Positions 24,401 to 36,872 of a stretch of 64,000 nucleotides of DNA are shown one piece after another. The DNA lies in contig OY987249.1 of assembly GCA_963920765.1 (NCBI GenBank), positions 16,150,432 through 16,214,431 on the forward strand, in the 5' to 3' direction. Source of the DNA: Ulota crispa. Taxonomy: Eukaryota; Streptophyta; Bryopsida; Orthotrichales; Orthotrichaceae. The position numbers and the translations under genes were made by a program. The number at the start of each line of letters is the position of its first letter. Within the stretch, counting starts at the first letter, position 1. Below the pieces are notes generated by a model. The model did no database searches. It saw only the letters and a program-made list of their open reading frames with translations, and was not told the origin of the DNA.

Positions 24401-27400
24401 CTGTGTTCTTAGTCTTTGTACTAACGACACATGCGTTCTAGAATCAATATGCCATCTACCAAATGTGTGCAAAATCTCTAGCTTTGGTGTTGCCGTTTGG
24501 GCACCCAAATTCCATGCAAAAAAGTACCATATTTGTGCATGCATGATGCGAGCTCCTAACGAGATTAGTAGCAACAATGGTACCTCATGTGGACAAGGCC
24601 AAGCTTGCTAGAAGAGGAATCCTCTCTAATTGCTTAACTTGCCCCCATGAGATCTTTGAACATGGCAAACACTTTCTCAACCGTTTGATATCAGCAAAAG
24701 GGAGCTGAGCTTTTTAGTGGTACAAAAAATGTGTTTGATTTGGAGCTTTTTAGAGGGACAGAGGGAGTATGCCATGTAACAAACCCCAACAGTTTTCTTC
24801 ACAAAAATGCCATGGATCCAATACTTGAGAACTTATACAGGATCATTTTGAAAATCCTGAGAGGAAGAAAATGCACACAATACAAAACAATTTGTGCAAG
24901 GTAAAAAAAACTTCAGCAATAGCAATTACATGGCTAGATTCAAATCAAACTCACCAAACCCTAAACCGGTGAAATTGCGATTCACAGTCTTTGCACGTAT
25001 TTTGAAATGCATTGCTGATACAAAGGATTTGTGACGTCTGGAAACCTTGATGAGCAGCAAGCCAGCAGCGCGGGCGCCTGTGGCGATCACCAGCAGCAGC
25101 AGCAACAGCGAACAAGAGAGATGCACGACGAGAGCGAGCGAGGCGACATTGCAGACACGCTTGCCTTACACCATGTCCAACTCGACATCTGTGGAGCAGA
25201 ACCTGCTGTGGAAGGAGTATTGTGAATCACCGCATGCGGCAGACCTGCAAACCAAGTGCTTGGGAGTGAGGTTCCCCGCTGCGAGTTTCTTCGCGTCCCG
25301 AGGGAAGAAGCTCGTGAGTTCGGAGTCGAGTTCCGCGGCGTGGAGCCCTCGTGCGGAGAATGCGAGTGGCGAGGACGGATTCCGGTCGCCTGCGTATGCT
25401 GCGACGTTGGAGCTGCTGTCGCCATCGGCGGAGCTGTTTCGGAAGAAGCGGAGGCTGGTGGTGGGGTTCACGTCGCGGGGCATCAAGCTCACCATGCCCA
25501 GCACGCGTCGTAGAGCGCAGATCATGGTCAGTGCCTTAGCCCTTCCTTGCCTCTCTCTCTCTCTCCCCCTTGCTCCCTCTACAAGGAAACAATGTCTATA
25601 TTGACACGGCCAAATTGACTAAATGTGTCTGAATTGACAGAAAAAATTGCCAAACAAAAAAAAAGTCCAAATCACCACGTCCAGATTGGCAAAAAAATTG
25701 TCCGTATCGACGTTGTTTCCTTGTAGGCCTCTCCCCTTGCCTCTCTGCTTGCCTTGCTTGCATGTCTAAGGTAGGAGGCTCATGAATGAATCATCTAAGG
25801 GCTGAAACTGAAGTTTGGGGAGGTGAAACTTCTTGAAATATTTTTCAGTAAATTTTCCTTCAAAGACAAAAGGAATTGGCATCTGACCCAAATTGTTTCA
25901 TGTTTTTTCAAGCTTTGTGGAATTAGTTATGAAATTTTGAAGTTGAAATGGGGTAGGGCTCTAAAATGTATCACGTCCTCAAATGCACATTGTCTGTACA
26001 TTGCTGAAGCCTATGAAAAACAACGTATACAACAATAGTACATTTGAAAAGGTGATCCATTTTAGAGCCTGAGCCAAATTAGAGCCTCTTACCTTAGAGC
26101 CTTGAGCCTCACAACATGCACAAAGCTTTAGAGCTTCAGCACTGAAGCATGGGTGTCTACATGAGCCCATGCAAACGAGGAAGTCCATTTATGGGTTAGC
26201 TCCTAATCTTGCTTGGGTGCATCACTTACTAATCTCCAACCTGTTGCCAATCTTCACTATAAGAGGTAGTCACACCTTCTTTGCCACCATTCTCAATCTT
26301 TAAACAATGGGGTTGTGGCAATAGGGGTAGTCACAGAACTTTCTTGGCTGCCTGTGGTGAATGAGAACGTGAACGTGTCGCTTTGCTATTGGCTATCAAA
26401 GCTTTCATTTTGGTTAGCATGCAAAACTTCTCATTGCCCCATTCTTCTCCTTTGGAGAAGAATGAGCTTTTTCACAGGAGAAGTTTCACCTCTTGCAACC
26501 CACGTTTCTCCTTGTTGTGCTTGTTTTTATAGTTGATTGTGTGACATCTATTCAAAATTACTGCATCTTCTAAAAAGCACATCCATCATTCCCCATTTTC
26601 ATTCTCCAAACAAACAAACAAAGTGGGTGTCACACCATCTTCACGAAGAATGAACTCCTAGTGGCTCCTCTTTTCTCTCCACAAGTTCTCAATCTCCATT
26701 CTCTTTTCATTCTCGGTTCTCCGAGAAGCCGTGACTTCCCCTAATCTTTCTCCAACCTTTTGCCAATCTTCTCTATGACTCATCCTCCTGGTAATAGTTT
26801 GTCAAATGCTGGTATTGTTTGATTCCTTGTAGCTGATTTGTTTCATGGATGTTGATTCCGTTCTGTTCTTTTGAATTGTATTTGTATTTGTGATGCCATT
26901 CCTTTCTCCCTCGTTGTTGAGTTTCCTAACATGTAGCAATAGTCACAGATTTAGCCCTTTTGGCATTTGTTATAAAACTTCTAGCCCAAGGTACATAATG
27001 TACTATAAGACTAGCTGAAGATAGAGTAGCTTTCAAAATTTTACTTGATGGCTTTTGAGGTGCTTTCTATCGGTTCTTTGCTTTATGATATAGCCTTTTG
27101 AGCAATTAAGTTAAAAGCTAACTCCCTCACACATCTGAACTTGTATAGGAGTGAAAAGCGGCCACTAATCACGTGGACACTAAGGAGTTAATGGCAAGGT
27201 AACAAACCAAAGTGCAAACCAACAAAATCACCAATTGTTTTAAAAACAAGTGCCTTGAAACATAAATCTAAAGCACCTAGTTTTTAGAGTTTTGTGCAGG
27301 CCAATGTCACGACGCTTTGAATTTGTACTTGGCGCTTTGAACATTTGGCAATAAATAAATAACTCAATTAGTGTAATTTCTATGAAAGATATTAAGAGAC

Positions 27401-27551
27401 TCCTTGAGGTCTGAGTTGCAAGATGTTGTTTTTGAACTGTTTGCAGGAGGCCATGTCTACGTCGTTGAAGCGGGCTATATACAAGTGCGCCAAGCGATGC
27501 TGCCGCAAAGCTTCTTCTCCCCCACCACTCAGTTCCACTCCTGCAAGGTAG
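21428..27551 (+). CDS. DUF688 family plant protein
   Basis: Five exons fit in phase: 21428-22636, 22856-23419, 23664-24172, about 25058-25526 and 27447-27551, giving about 952 residues. The function of the family is not known. The signature PFQWEEAPG occurs twice, at residues about 272-280 and 386-394; DUF688 proteins usually show one such motif near the N-terminus. Further along, LPPRLASPALAPP, Ser/Pro-rich low-complexity stretches and SPAYAATLELLSPSAELF agree with the family's C-terminal part. The last exon is very basic and cysteine-bearing (KCAKRCCRKA). Most of the protein looks disordered. The start is the first ATG of the long frame. The fourth exon's acceptor is weak (GATGAGCAG/C) and could be three bases away. 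Introns 3 and 4 carry MITEs. Confidence 0.82.
24191..24930. repeat. Direct duplication flanking a MITE in DUF688 intron 3
   Basis: About 155 bp at 24180-24348 is repeated at 24768-24930. Both copies hold GGATCATTTTGAAAATCCTG, then AGAGGAAGAAAA and TTTGTGCAAGGTAAAAAA. They differ at about one base in ten. The Stowaway-like element sits exactly between them, so the duplication and the insertion share a boundary. Confidence 0.85.
24349..24767. mobile_element. Stowaway-like MITE in DUF688 intron 3
   Basis: A 419 bp element with inverted termini CTCCCTCTGTCCCTCTTAAA (left) and CTCCCTCTGTCCCTCTAAAA (right, minus strand), flanked on each side by TA. These match the plant Stowaway (Tc1/mariner) terminal consensus CTCCCTCCGT closely. 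It has no coding capacity. Confidence 0.9.
25765..26096. mobile_element. MITE of the TAAGGTAGGAGG family, copy 3
   Basis: A 332 bp copy closely matching copy 2. It starts TAAGGTAGGAGGCTCA and its right end reads TAAGGTAAGAGGCTCT on the minus strand; one extra flanking C also matches at both ends. It lies inside intron 4 of the DUF688 gene. Confidence 0.88.
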
Positions 27552-29004
27552 CCTATTTTTATGTCTTGATCTGAATAATCAATTATGATGTTTCTCCCTC
27601 AACACTCCAAGAAAATCCCACTAGGAGTTATAGTTTTATTCATCAACATTGTGTAATTCTACTAGTCAATGTTCATATATGTTGCTAAATTTAGCAACTC
27701 TTCCTTCATGTAGCTACAAAATATTTGAATTCCAAAGTGTTACATTTGCACTTATTAGAACATCTAGCAGTGTTTTTTGCACATTTTGCAGTGATTTTAG
27801 CACGTTTAGCAGTGTTGTTAGTCACTTGGAGAGATCAAGGATAAATTGGTACTTGTTGATGTACAGAATATACAAATTCTTGTTCAAGATGGTTGAAGGT
27901 GATTGAGGATTAAAAGCTTTGATAATCTATGAAGTACTTTAGAAATATTCCAAACAGAATTTAATCACTTAAATTTTGACCTTTTATTGTCCATCACTCT
28001 TGGATTTTTTCTAAGATGTAGGACACCTACCAAAATGAGCAAGCGCTTATAAAAACCCCATAGCCCTCTTTGCTATATTGGAAACCTATTCTTTTATCAA
28101 TGTATTAACCATGTGTGTGGCTCACACTTAATCAGCTAGAATCATCAAATATATAGAATAGTAATGAATATCAATTGAGATCTCTAATGGATCAATTATT
28201 AACAGCAATTTCGCGGGGCAATTCTGTCACTTTCTTAGTAAAAGCTCAAGGAAGACAATTGAGAAACTACAAATACAAATCTAAATGATGATAGGGTCCA
28301 TTTCAACCTAGAGATGTAGCAAACCAAGGATTGGATATCAAACACAAACTTCTGTCTCTATCTCTTGTCCTTCTTTACTCCTTTTTAGACTCATACGATT
28401 TTTTCCGATGCAATTTTTTTCCTTGTTTTATGAGGATCCAATAGGAATCCTACCACAATGGTTGGATCTATGGATGTGAAAATAATACCCCATTGTGGAA
28501 ATAGCATCTCTTGCCACTCCCAAGGGTCTGCATGTCATAACTTATCCCTTCACCTATTTCATAGCCTCTGATCTGAAAATAAAGTCACAAGTGTGGCATA
28601 CGCTTTTCAAAGGCAATGAATGCACTGAGCACTGACAAAGACGAAACACGAGGATACAAACAACTGATAAAGAAAAGAGAGAGTGTTGAAATGAAATAAT
28701 ATTAATAGAATCATGGCATCTGCAGAATGACTGCAGCAGAGTCTCAGCCCCGCAATGAAGTGCTCTTCGTCAGTAATAACCCTGCTGTAGTGTCTGAAAG
28801 ACAAAAAACGCTGCAAATGACCTCATGAGTGCGTGTGTCTGAAGCCTACTTTAACATCGCTATCCAAAATTGCTGGAGTGACAGGAATTTCGATACTGTC
28901 ACCCTTTTTAAAAACCTCGTCCTCATGGAGTTTGGAATTCAGTGCTAAGACACTGAGTACCTTTCGTAACACTCTTACAGGGACAGGCTGTCCTGTCCGT
29001 TGTA
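27552..29004. other. Intergenic region between convergent genes
   Basis: It contains the 3' flanks of the DUF688 gene (plus) and the helicase gene (minus). A frame downstream of the helicase stop, at 28823-29008 on the minus strand, is discussed among the findings. Nothing else is recognised. Confidence 0.45.
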
Positions 29005-32000
29005 TCATCTCCTAGAATAATTCCCACCTACTCCCCAACTGTGGTTGCCCTCATCTCTGCCATTTGTCTGCAGGAGCTCCAGCACTGCAGTTACTACTGG
29101 TTTGCCCTCCTTGTGAATGTCAAACTGAGGATCTTTCACTTTCCTATCAAGTAGGAGATCCAGTTGTCTCCGCAACTCCTGTTTAGTCCATGTCACAACA
29201 GCCATACTGAGGATACAGAACTTGGAACCAATCAAAAAATCAAAATCATCATTTATGTATTCAAGGCCCGCCTCCACTATTGGTGACAGAGAAAATGTAA
29301 ACCTATGACACTGGTAATAATTTAGGCACCAAACACTTGCACCGATATTTAACCCCTAAATGGCCTGAAGGCGCCGTGAGAGCTTTTCAAGTCACAAAAA
29401 ACTCAACTTTAGTGTGGTACAATGACCCTTTCAGTGTATATTCACAGAACAGGTACCCCGATCAAAAATCTTGTTACTCATCTATCGAGACTGTCCGAGC
29501 ATAATAATGTATAAAATTAAGCAAGATATGAGCGTCTAAAAAATTAGTGAACATATTTTCGACAGTTCCACAACCATAGAATTCTGTTCAATTATGACGA
29601 CTTTTTTATTCCGAATGTTTAAAAAAAGCATGTTTCTATGTATATGTGCAAAATAATCTAGTCTTAACTTCACCGTTTCATTCAAAATCAAGCATAACTA
29701 AAATGAAGTTTGAATTTCAACTTTTGATGTTCTATGTTCAAATGAATAAATTCTATAACGAGGCCAATTGGTGAAACTTTGTTTTTATTTTTTTAATTCG
29801 TTTTGGTATGATTTATAAATTTTCAAAAAAAGGAAGTTCTGTAAAGAGATGAGAAACAAGCGGTGAAAAAAAACGTACTTGAACCAACTGAAGAGTCTTC
29901 TTAGACGCTTGAAATTGCAGATAGCCTCCCAGCATCTCAACACCTTGCTCATTCTTGCTGACAGTTAAATTGCCCCCAAACATGAGCAATGCATAGTCGG
30001 AAACATTCGTTGAATCTCGAACGTAAATTGCAGAGGTCTTGACTTTCTCGCCGTACACTAGCCATGGTCGCGGGAAGGAATTGACGCGTGCATTGACGGA
30101 TGCCGGATGAGGTTCCACTTTGCCGTCCTCCTTTGTGAAGAAGGCGGTTCGCTTTCCTCGAGGCTTGCACTGGACAACGCTGGGAAACAGACCCGCGCAC
30201 AGCACTGCTCGGACCATCTCCAAATCTTGACTGTACTGGTTGTAAATCTGCAGTCCATGGGGATAACACAGATGAATACTCAATATATTCAATTCTCAGA
30301 ACCCTAATGCTTCACATTGTCGAAGTTTTCCTCTCGAGAACACAAACCAAAACTAATCTCTTTCAGGACTTCCAGTTAATAATAAGCAAATGAAAACACT
30401 TACGACAAATGGAATTCTGATAAGTGCCACAACCTACACATTTTAGAATCTAATACGTTTTGTAAACATCTAAAATGAAGCCTATGATCCAACGAAATCA
30501 CCATGCACGCAATATGGGTGCACGAATGCAAACTGGTAGGCTCATCCATATGAGCATGTATTCATCCATTTTCACTGAATTTTTTTTCAAAATGTCGCGA
30601 GTGCGTATATAATGATTTTAATGTACTGTTGGGTATGCTGCACACCTGATGACCTTTGGATTTATCCAAGAATCCAATGTCGGAAAGTAAATCCTGAAAT
30701 TGCCGACGCATGTCGTCCATCATTTGAAGCGTGTTCGAAGACAGATAGTTCTCCCAACAAAAATTGCGTTCCCGTCCTGCCCGCTTCGCTTCCTGCCAGC
30801 TTTCGAAAGCTTTCAATAGTGCGACGTGATCACTGCAAAGCAATGCAGAGAGGATTCGGTCAGAAATTCAAAAGCTTCCCCATAGATCATCACTCGAAAA
30901 ACAGAGGATCAACTTCAGAAGATCTTTGTGTGTTTTAATGAGCAGCATGGTTGGGTATAAGTTACCTTCGAGAATCGCCAGCAAAATGGCGTCTGGCCTC
31001 ATCTGCCTCCTCTTTGTGTTCAAGGGGAAGGACAAAGGGGTCTCGATGGGCAAGGCCTGCTGCAATGGTAAGAGCAGGTCCAAGACACTGGAACACCGCG
31101 CCCATAAGAAGCATCTTGCCCACCTTGGGATCCACAGGAAGCTTTGCCAAATGGCAACCTGGACAATCAAGCCGGATTGTTCTCTTCAGTCCAAAAAGGT
31201 ATTATACTTGCTTAACGAGAAAGCTTTGTATATGCCGTGACGCAAACAGGACACCAAGACGTTCAGGAAAAGCGTAGAAAATAAAGCAGTTCGTGACATT
31301 CCAGATCCTACGCAAACTAGGAAAAGTAACTCGGTCCCAATGCACATGATTACCACTAAGAGCATACCATAAACGATAATCCCCTTTCTGAAAGGATTCC
31401 ACGGAAGATTGCAAATCAAGAAACGTACCCAAAGGTGTCAAAATTTCTTCAGGAGTCAAAGCACCAACTGTCTTTAGTAGGTCGATGGCATTCTGCACTG
31501 CAAGAACTTCAGGTGGCTCCAAGGCCTTCGACAAGAAACTAGCAATGCTGCCCAGCTGTAAGCTCTTTATCTGAAGACATAACTCTTGTAGGGGTGTCCG
31601 TAGTATCTCAGGAAGCTGGTACCGGAGCATAGAATCATAGACCAGCTTAGGGTACAAATGATAGCAAACACCAGGTTGAACTCGTCCAGCTCTTCCTCTT
31701 CTCTGCGTCAGTCGCAACATTTAAAGAGTAAGATCATGAATCTCGTAGCCTTCCAGAAGATGTTTACTCCACATACAGACTCAGAGAAAAAGGGGGATAC
31801 TGTTTGCATTAGCCGAGACTGGCAAAAATCAATCTAAAATACAGACCTGATGTGCAGAAGCCTTTGAAACCCAGGCTGGTGTTAAACATGCCAGTTTGTT
31901 CAAGGCATCATAGCTGGTCTCCTTTGCCTTCCCACAATCAATCACGTAGACTACATCGTCAATTGTAATACTAGTCTCAGCAATGTTGGTAGCTAGCACA

Positions 32001-35000
32001 ATCTTCCTGCAATCACAAATTCCAGAATCATTTAACTCCGGGGAAATTCTGCATAACAGCACTACTCTAAAGTTGCATATTGGTTTTGAATCGGAGCCAC
32101 GGTTACTAGGTAACCGTAAACCAGTCACAGTAAAAGTAAGGATTCCAGAAGTTTGAGTCATTAGAGAATCCCAATGTGCCTAATAACGGGCACGAGAGAA
32201 GTAACGATTGCTCTTCATAACCAAGGATTCCCAAAGCCACATTCATAAAATCAACGCAAATAAGAAATAGGGAGCACGCAACGGAATACGCTAGTTTCAA
32301 ATGTGGACAGAACTGGAAGACACACCCACCGCACACCAGCTGCAGGCCTCTGAAAAATTTCGCGCTGATTGATGGTCGGCATGGATCCGTGAAGAGGCAA
32401 CAGCAGAAACCGTCTGGAATCATTAAACAAGGAGTTCGCCTTCAAACGCTCTACAAGCTTTGAGATCTCATCCCACCCGGTCACGAAGACAAGAACTGCA
32501 CCTTCCCCCTCTTTCACACATATATGCTGAAGAGCTGCCTCAACCTACAATCACCCACCAAGTACTTTAGAGTTCACAGAATCCAAGATCCAGCAAAATA
32601 ACAAGCGGTTGTAAACAGCATCTCCTCTCACACCAAAGTGAGCATTACTTCTTCAACGATTCCAAAAGAAACTGTCGATGTTGTGGATTTAAGTGCAGGG
32701 AACTCGCAAAGAGTTGATTTCAAAGAAAGTCAACGCACCAATCCAAGGTCAGTCTGCTCTCCGTTCCATGCTTGCATTGACTGCTGTGTACCACGGCTGT
32801 ACTTACGATACTCTGAATCTAAATTCGCTCCCTGCATCACAATGTAGTCTTAAGATAAGAACTATATCCAACCGTTTGTCTGAGCAACATCAAAGTGTCC
32901 GTTCAATGTAGAAATTATCCAAGTCAAACGGAATGGAAAAAAAATCAGTACAGAATACAAACTCAGAAATAAGACAAGATCTTCAACAAAAGATTCTAAA
33001 GATTTTTGACAATAAGCATACCTCAAACGCCTCAAGAACTGGATCCTGCGCCTTTTCTTGTGTCTTTCGTCTTCTACCTCCCCCACCTCCACCATTAAAT
33101 CCTCCTTGCTCAGCAACAGCAGGGAAGCGAGTCAGCTCCAGCACATCCTCCAAGAACAGCTCATTTACTGGAAACGTGAAACCCTGCGTACGTTCAGCAC
33201 TCGTTCAGTAAACATCCGGTTACACAAATGTTGTATGGTTAAAGGATCGGTGAATTCCTATCCAAACTACAGATCTTAACACTGAGGACTATCTGGAAAA
33301 CATCCTTATCTTAAGCCTTATTGATTGCTTGCTAAAAGGCTCAAATAAATGTGTTACCGATCCAATAAGGAATAACGTCGCTATTAAAGCCCAGAAGACA
33401 GGAAATAGAATACGTCTCAAAGGAAACTACCTCACAGCCTTCTTATCAGATACTCAAGGGAAGGAGCCTTACAGGAATATGCTTCATCGGTGCACCTCCA
33501 AAGTATCTTGAGAACAATTCTGCGTTTATGGTCGCACTCATCAGAACCAATCGCAGGTCTGGGCGACGAGGCAGCAGATCTCGTAGAATGATCAACAAAA
33601 AGTCCTCATTCATGCCACGCTCATGAATTTCGTCCACCATCACGTGACTCACACCATTCAGGTCGGGCTCCTGGACCTACTCTCCCACAAATGCCGCTGA
33701 GTAAGTATTAATATACTCAAACTCAGCAAACAATGCTGTCTACCCTAATCCATCGTGGAAAAGACCGAAGATCCCGTCAAAAAGCAAGAGCTCATAGTTT
33801 GAAAATGACAAAATCAATGGATCGTATTGTGGAAAATCAAATTCAGATGAGATTAAATTCTGTATCACGGGTATCGATGAAGCACACTGTATGTGTTGGT
33901 CAAAAAGTAAAAAAACTTGGACAGAACAAAGTCTGCATAAAACATACATGAGGCTGCTGGAAAGAAACATGAAGCGCAATTTGGGCTTGTTGGTCATGGA
34001 ACGGCAAAACATAAAACAATCAAAGAACCACAAAAGAAAATTCCAGGTACAAAAACTTACAAGCCGTCGAAGTAGCACACCGGTGGTGCAAAATAAGAGA
34101 CGCGTCTGTGCAGATCGTTTAGCTTCCAGACGGATCTGGTAGCCCACACTCTGGCCCAATGCATCGCCCCTCTCCGCTGCAACACGAGCAGCCACCGACA
34201 TTGCAGAAATTCGCCGAGGTTGAGTACAGATTATGTTGCAGTCAGAACCCCGGCCAGCCTCTATCTCCTCCTCCAAAACAAATTGTGGTAACTGAGTTGT
34301 CTTTCCGCAACCCGTCTCCCCAGAGACCACGACCACCTGACAATACCACCAATCATGTGAGCAATAAATTTAGCGAAGTCTTCACTATGAAAACAAATGA
34401 ATGTGTCCAGTGTCTTCAAATGACATAGTAATATCGAATTGAAGAGCACCTGATTGTTTTTCACAGCTTCCAAAAGTTCCGTCTTCATGTTGAATGCGGG
34501 TAATTTTTTTCGAAACACTTCTAACGCCTTCACTGCTCCACTTGCCTGATAAAATTTGTATGAGCAACTAACCTCAGTACCTCAAACAAGCAGCGAATTT
34601 AGTGGTACTGTATACAGGATCTTTTAGATAACATGCAAACTCAGGATACGTGAAGCGCTTCCAGACACCGAGAAAACTAAACCTAGCATGTCCCTATACA
34701 TTTCTAAACAGGATAACATGAACGAGCATGCACCTTGAACCCCCAAGTGCTTAATCTATACCTATAGGAGTTGAAAAGAAAGTCGCAAGATATACCAATA
34801 GAGAGTAGAAATTATGTCGCTCATTTCAAACCAATAAAGTATATCTTGAAGTCACTGTAATTGCCTATGAGGTTCTAGCTGAGTTTTCTATTTAAGTACA
34901 TACACTAGAGATAAGTACAACCTTTAGCTGTCGCTGATTCTCTCTGAGCTCCCAATTCACCCTTTCCTTGTCTGCTCCAGATGAAGCCAGCCCTTGAGGG

Positions 35001-36872
35001 GTTGTTTGTCCCCAGCTTGATCGTGGTTGAGTGGCTGTGTCTCTGTCTGACGAAGACGGTGCCTCTGCACCACGAATGTTTGCAAGCATGTTTTCCACCC
35101 GCGTCTCCGTAGTAGCAGACATCGAAATCTATAATTTTTGACACCGAAAGCATTAGAAAGACTAGCATTGGGTACATCCAATTACGACACGAATAGAGCT
35201 ACAAGTCGCCAGATACTACATTGGTCATCAAGCACTTGATTTAAACAAAAATAAAGTGCCACTGTTTCTAGTTGGCCCTGTCTGAATTTTATGTTTACAC
35301 AATATGATCAAACTACTCATTTATAGTTCTGCAATTGGACGTTGATATGCCATTGGTGTATGGTTGACGCAGTGTGGAACACCCAAAACACGATTATAGA
35401 GTACAGAATAGTAAGAGAACCAACCTGACGCTGAGAGGAACCATGACGATCGTCAAGATCCGCTCGGTAATTTGGCAACGGCACTCTGCTTACCACCAAC
35501 ACTGTGTTCTTCCCTTTGTTATACGCGTGACTTCCTTACCAACAAATTCCCACCAAGCTCACCTTCAAGACAATGCACAACATGACCCTCAACAATAGAT
35601 TGCTTACATACCCGAACAACTAAGACTATTTACCCCTCCAATCTTGAAGTACATCTGCTCCTGACTTTCAAGTTGCAAACTCACTGTGTCCGTGGATTCT
35701 AGAAGTCTGAAAAGGCTTACAAGTGAAGACCAAGCCGGTGTGCGAGATCCTCCAGAACCTCAGCACCATTGCGACCAAAATTCCTCTTGATTACCACCTC
35801 CTGTTGATCCGTGGCAACCTTCAATTTCTCGAACCGATCCCACCACTCATTCTCATCCAGGACTTCCTCCTTAGGACCCTGCAACCAAAGAGGCTAAATG
35901 AGGACCGAGTGCGACCAACTATCACAAACATCCTCGAGTGGTGGCAAGACACCTTTTGAGAAGAGTGCCAAACTAAAAGATATGTAAAGCAAAGCAGTAC
36001 CAAATCAGAGCAGAATTAAACGCCACAGCTCATTAGCTTGAGAAGCTCGTACTTGTTCAAATAGAGCTCTACTTTGCAAGACAAGACCTCAGGATTTCCT
36101 TTTCATATGTTAAGAACTCCTTTTCAGGACAATTCAGAGTGCCCTCAACAAGAGTTCTCCTATCTCTCCAAAACCCTAAATCCAAAGCTCATCACAAACT
36201 CTCCATCTAGGATTACATCACCCCGATGATACCTCGAGTTTGCCTGCATCCATTAGTAACTAATCGAAAAAAGCTCTACCGACCTAAAATTGTGTAAATC
36301 ACGCAAGAGAAGGCTCACAGCTGCAATCGAAGGCCGGAATTCTTACAAAGTTACATCTTGATCAAGATTTTTTAATGCAAAGAAAAGCCTTCCGATACTA
36401 TTCACAATCAAAACTAAAAAGGAACAACTGGAAACCTTGTGCCGAGAAGTGTGCACACTCCTTTCGAAACCCTAATATCGAAGCTTGTCACAGGACTCTT
36501 CATCGAGGGTAAGATCACCTCGATGATGACTCAAGTCCATTTGGAACTAACCAAACGAGCTATAATGTGCTCAAGTTACGTAATTCAAGCTATTAAATGC
36601 AATAGAATTCTATAATTTTCTAGAAAGCCTTCTCTTTGGTCGGATTTTTATGTAAAACAAAACAGATGAGCTTTCCGGTTGTACGATTTGAAAATTGGCT
36701 ATACCTCGCCTTGCATCTGCTTGAGCTTCTCGGCCCGCCACGCAGGATCCCACCATCGCTGCCCTCCGCCTCCTCCTCCGCGGCCCCCGCGACCTCCACC
36801 CCCGCCGCCTCGTCCACCACCCCGGCCTCCGCCTCCCCGGCCGCGCCCTTGCGAATTTGGACCGCCCGGCAT
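29005..36872 (-). CDS. DEAH/DExH-box RNA helicase, DHX36/DExH1-like
   Basis: An ATP-dependent RNA helicase, complete in 15 phase-consistent exons: 36872-36705, 35878-35721, 35530-35425, 35128-34922, 34545-34450, 34336-34061, 33670-33473, 33183-33022, 32544-32330, 32006-31847, 31702-31429, 31158-30966, 30832-30646, 30247-29879, 29178-29005. It codes about 980 residues, the usual size for the plant family. Order of parts: a Gly/Arg-rich (RGG-type) N-terminus; [13 protein letters not shown]; the plant-typical [19 protein letters not shown]; Walker [10 protein letters not shown] (251-259); DEIH (350-353); SAT (382-384); [26 protein letters not shown] (582-589); HA2 domain; and a C-terminal OB-fold region. 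All helicase motifs are intact. Likely roles are unwinding structured RNA or G-quadruplexes, inferred from relatives. The start ATG follows an upstream stop-free leader without a further in-frame ATG. Confidence 0.95.
29349..29364. repeat. Lone TTAA-family terminus in a helicase intron
   Basis: TTAACCCCTAAATGGCC matches the terminus of the TTAA-bounded elements. No facing partner was found within the intron (29179-29878), so this is a single end or a remnant. Confidence 0.5.
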
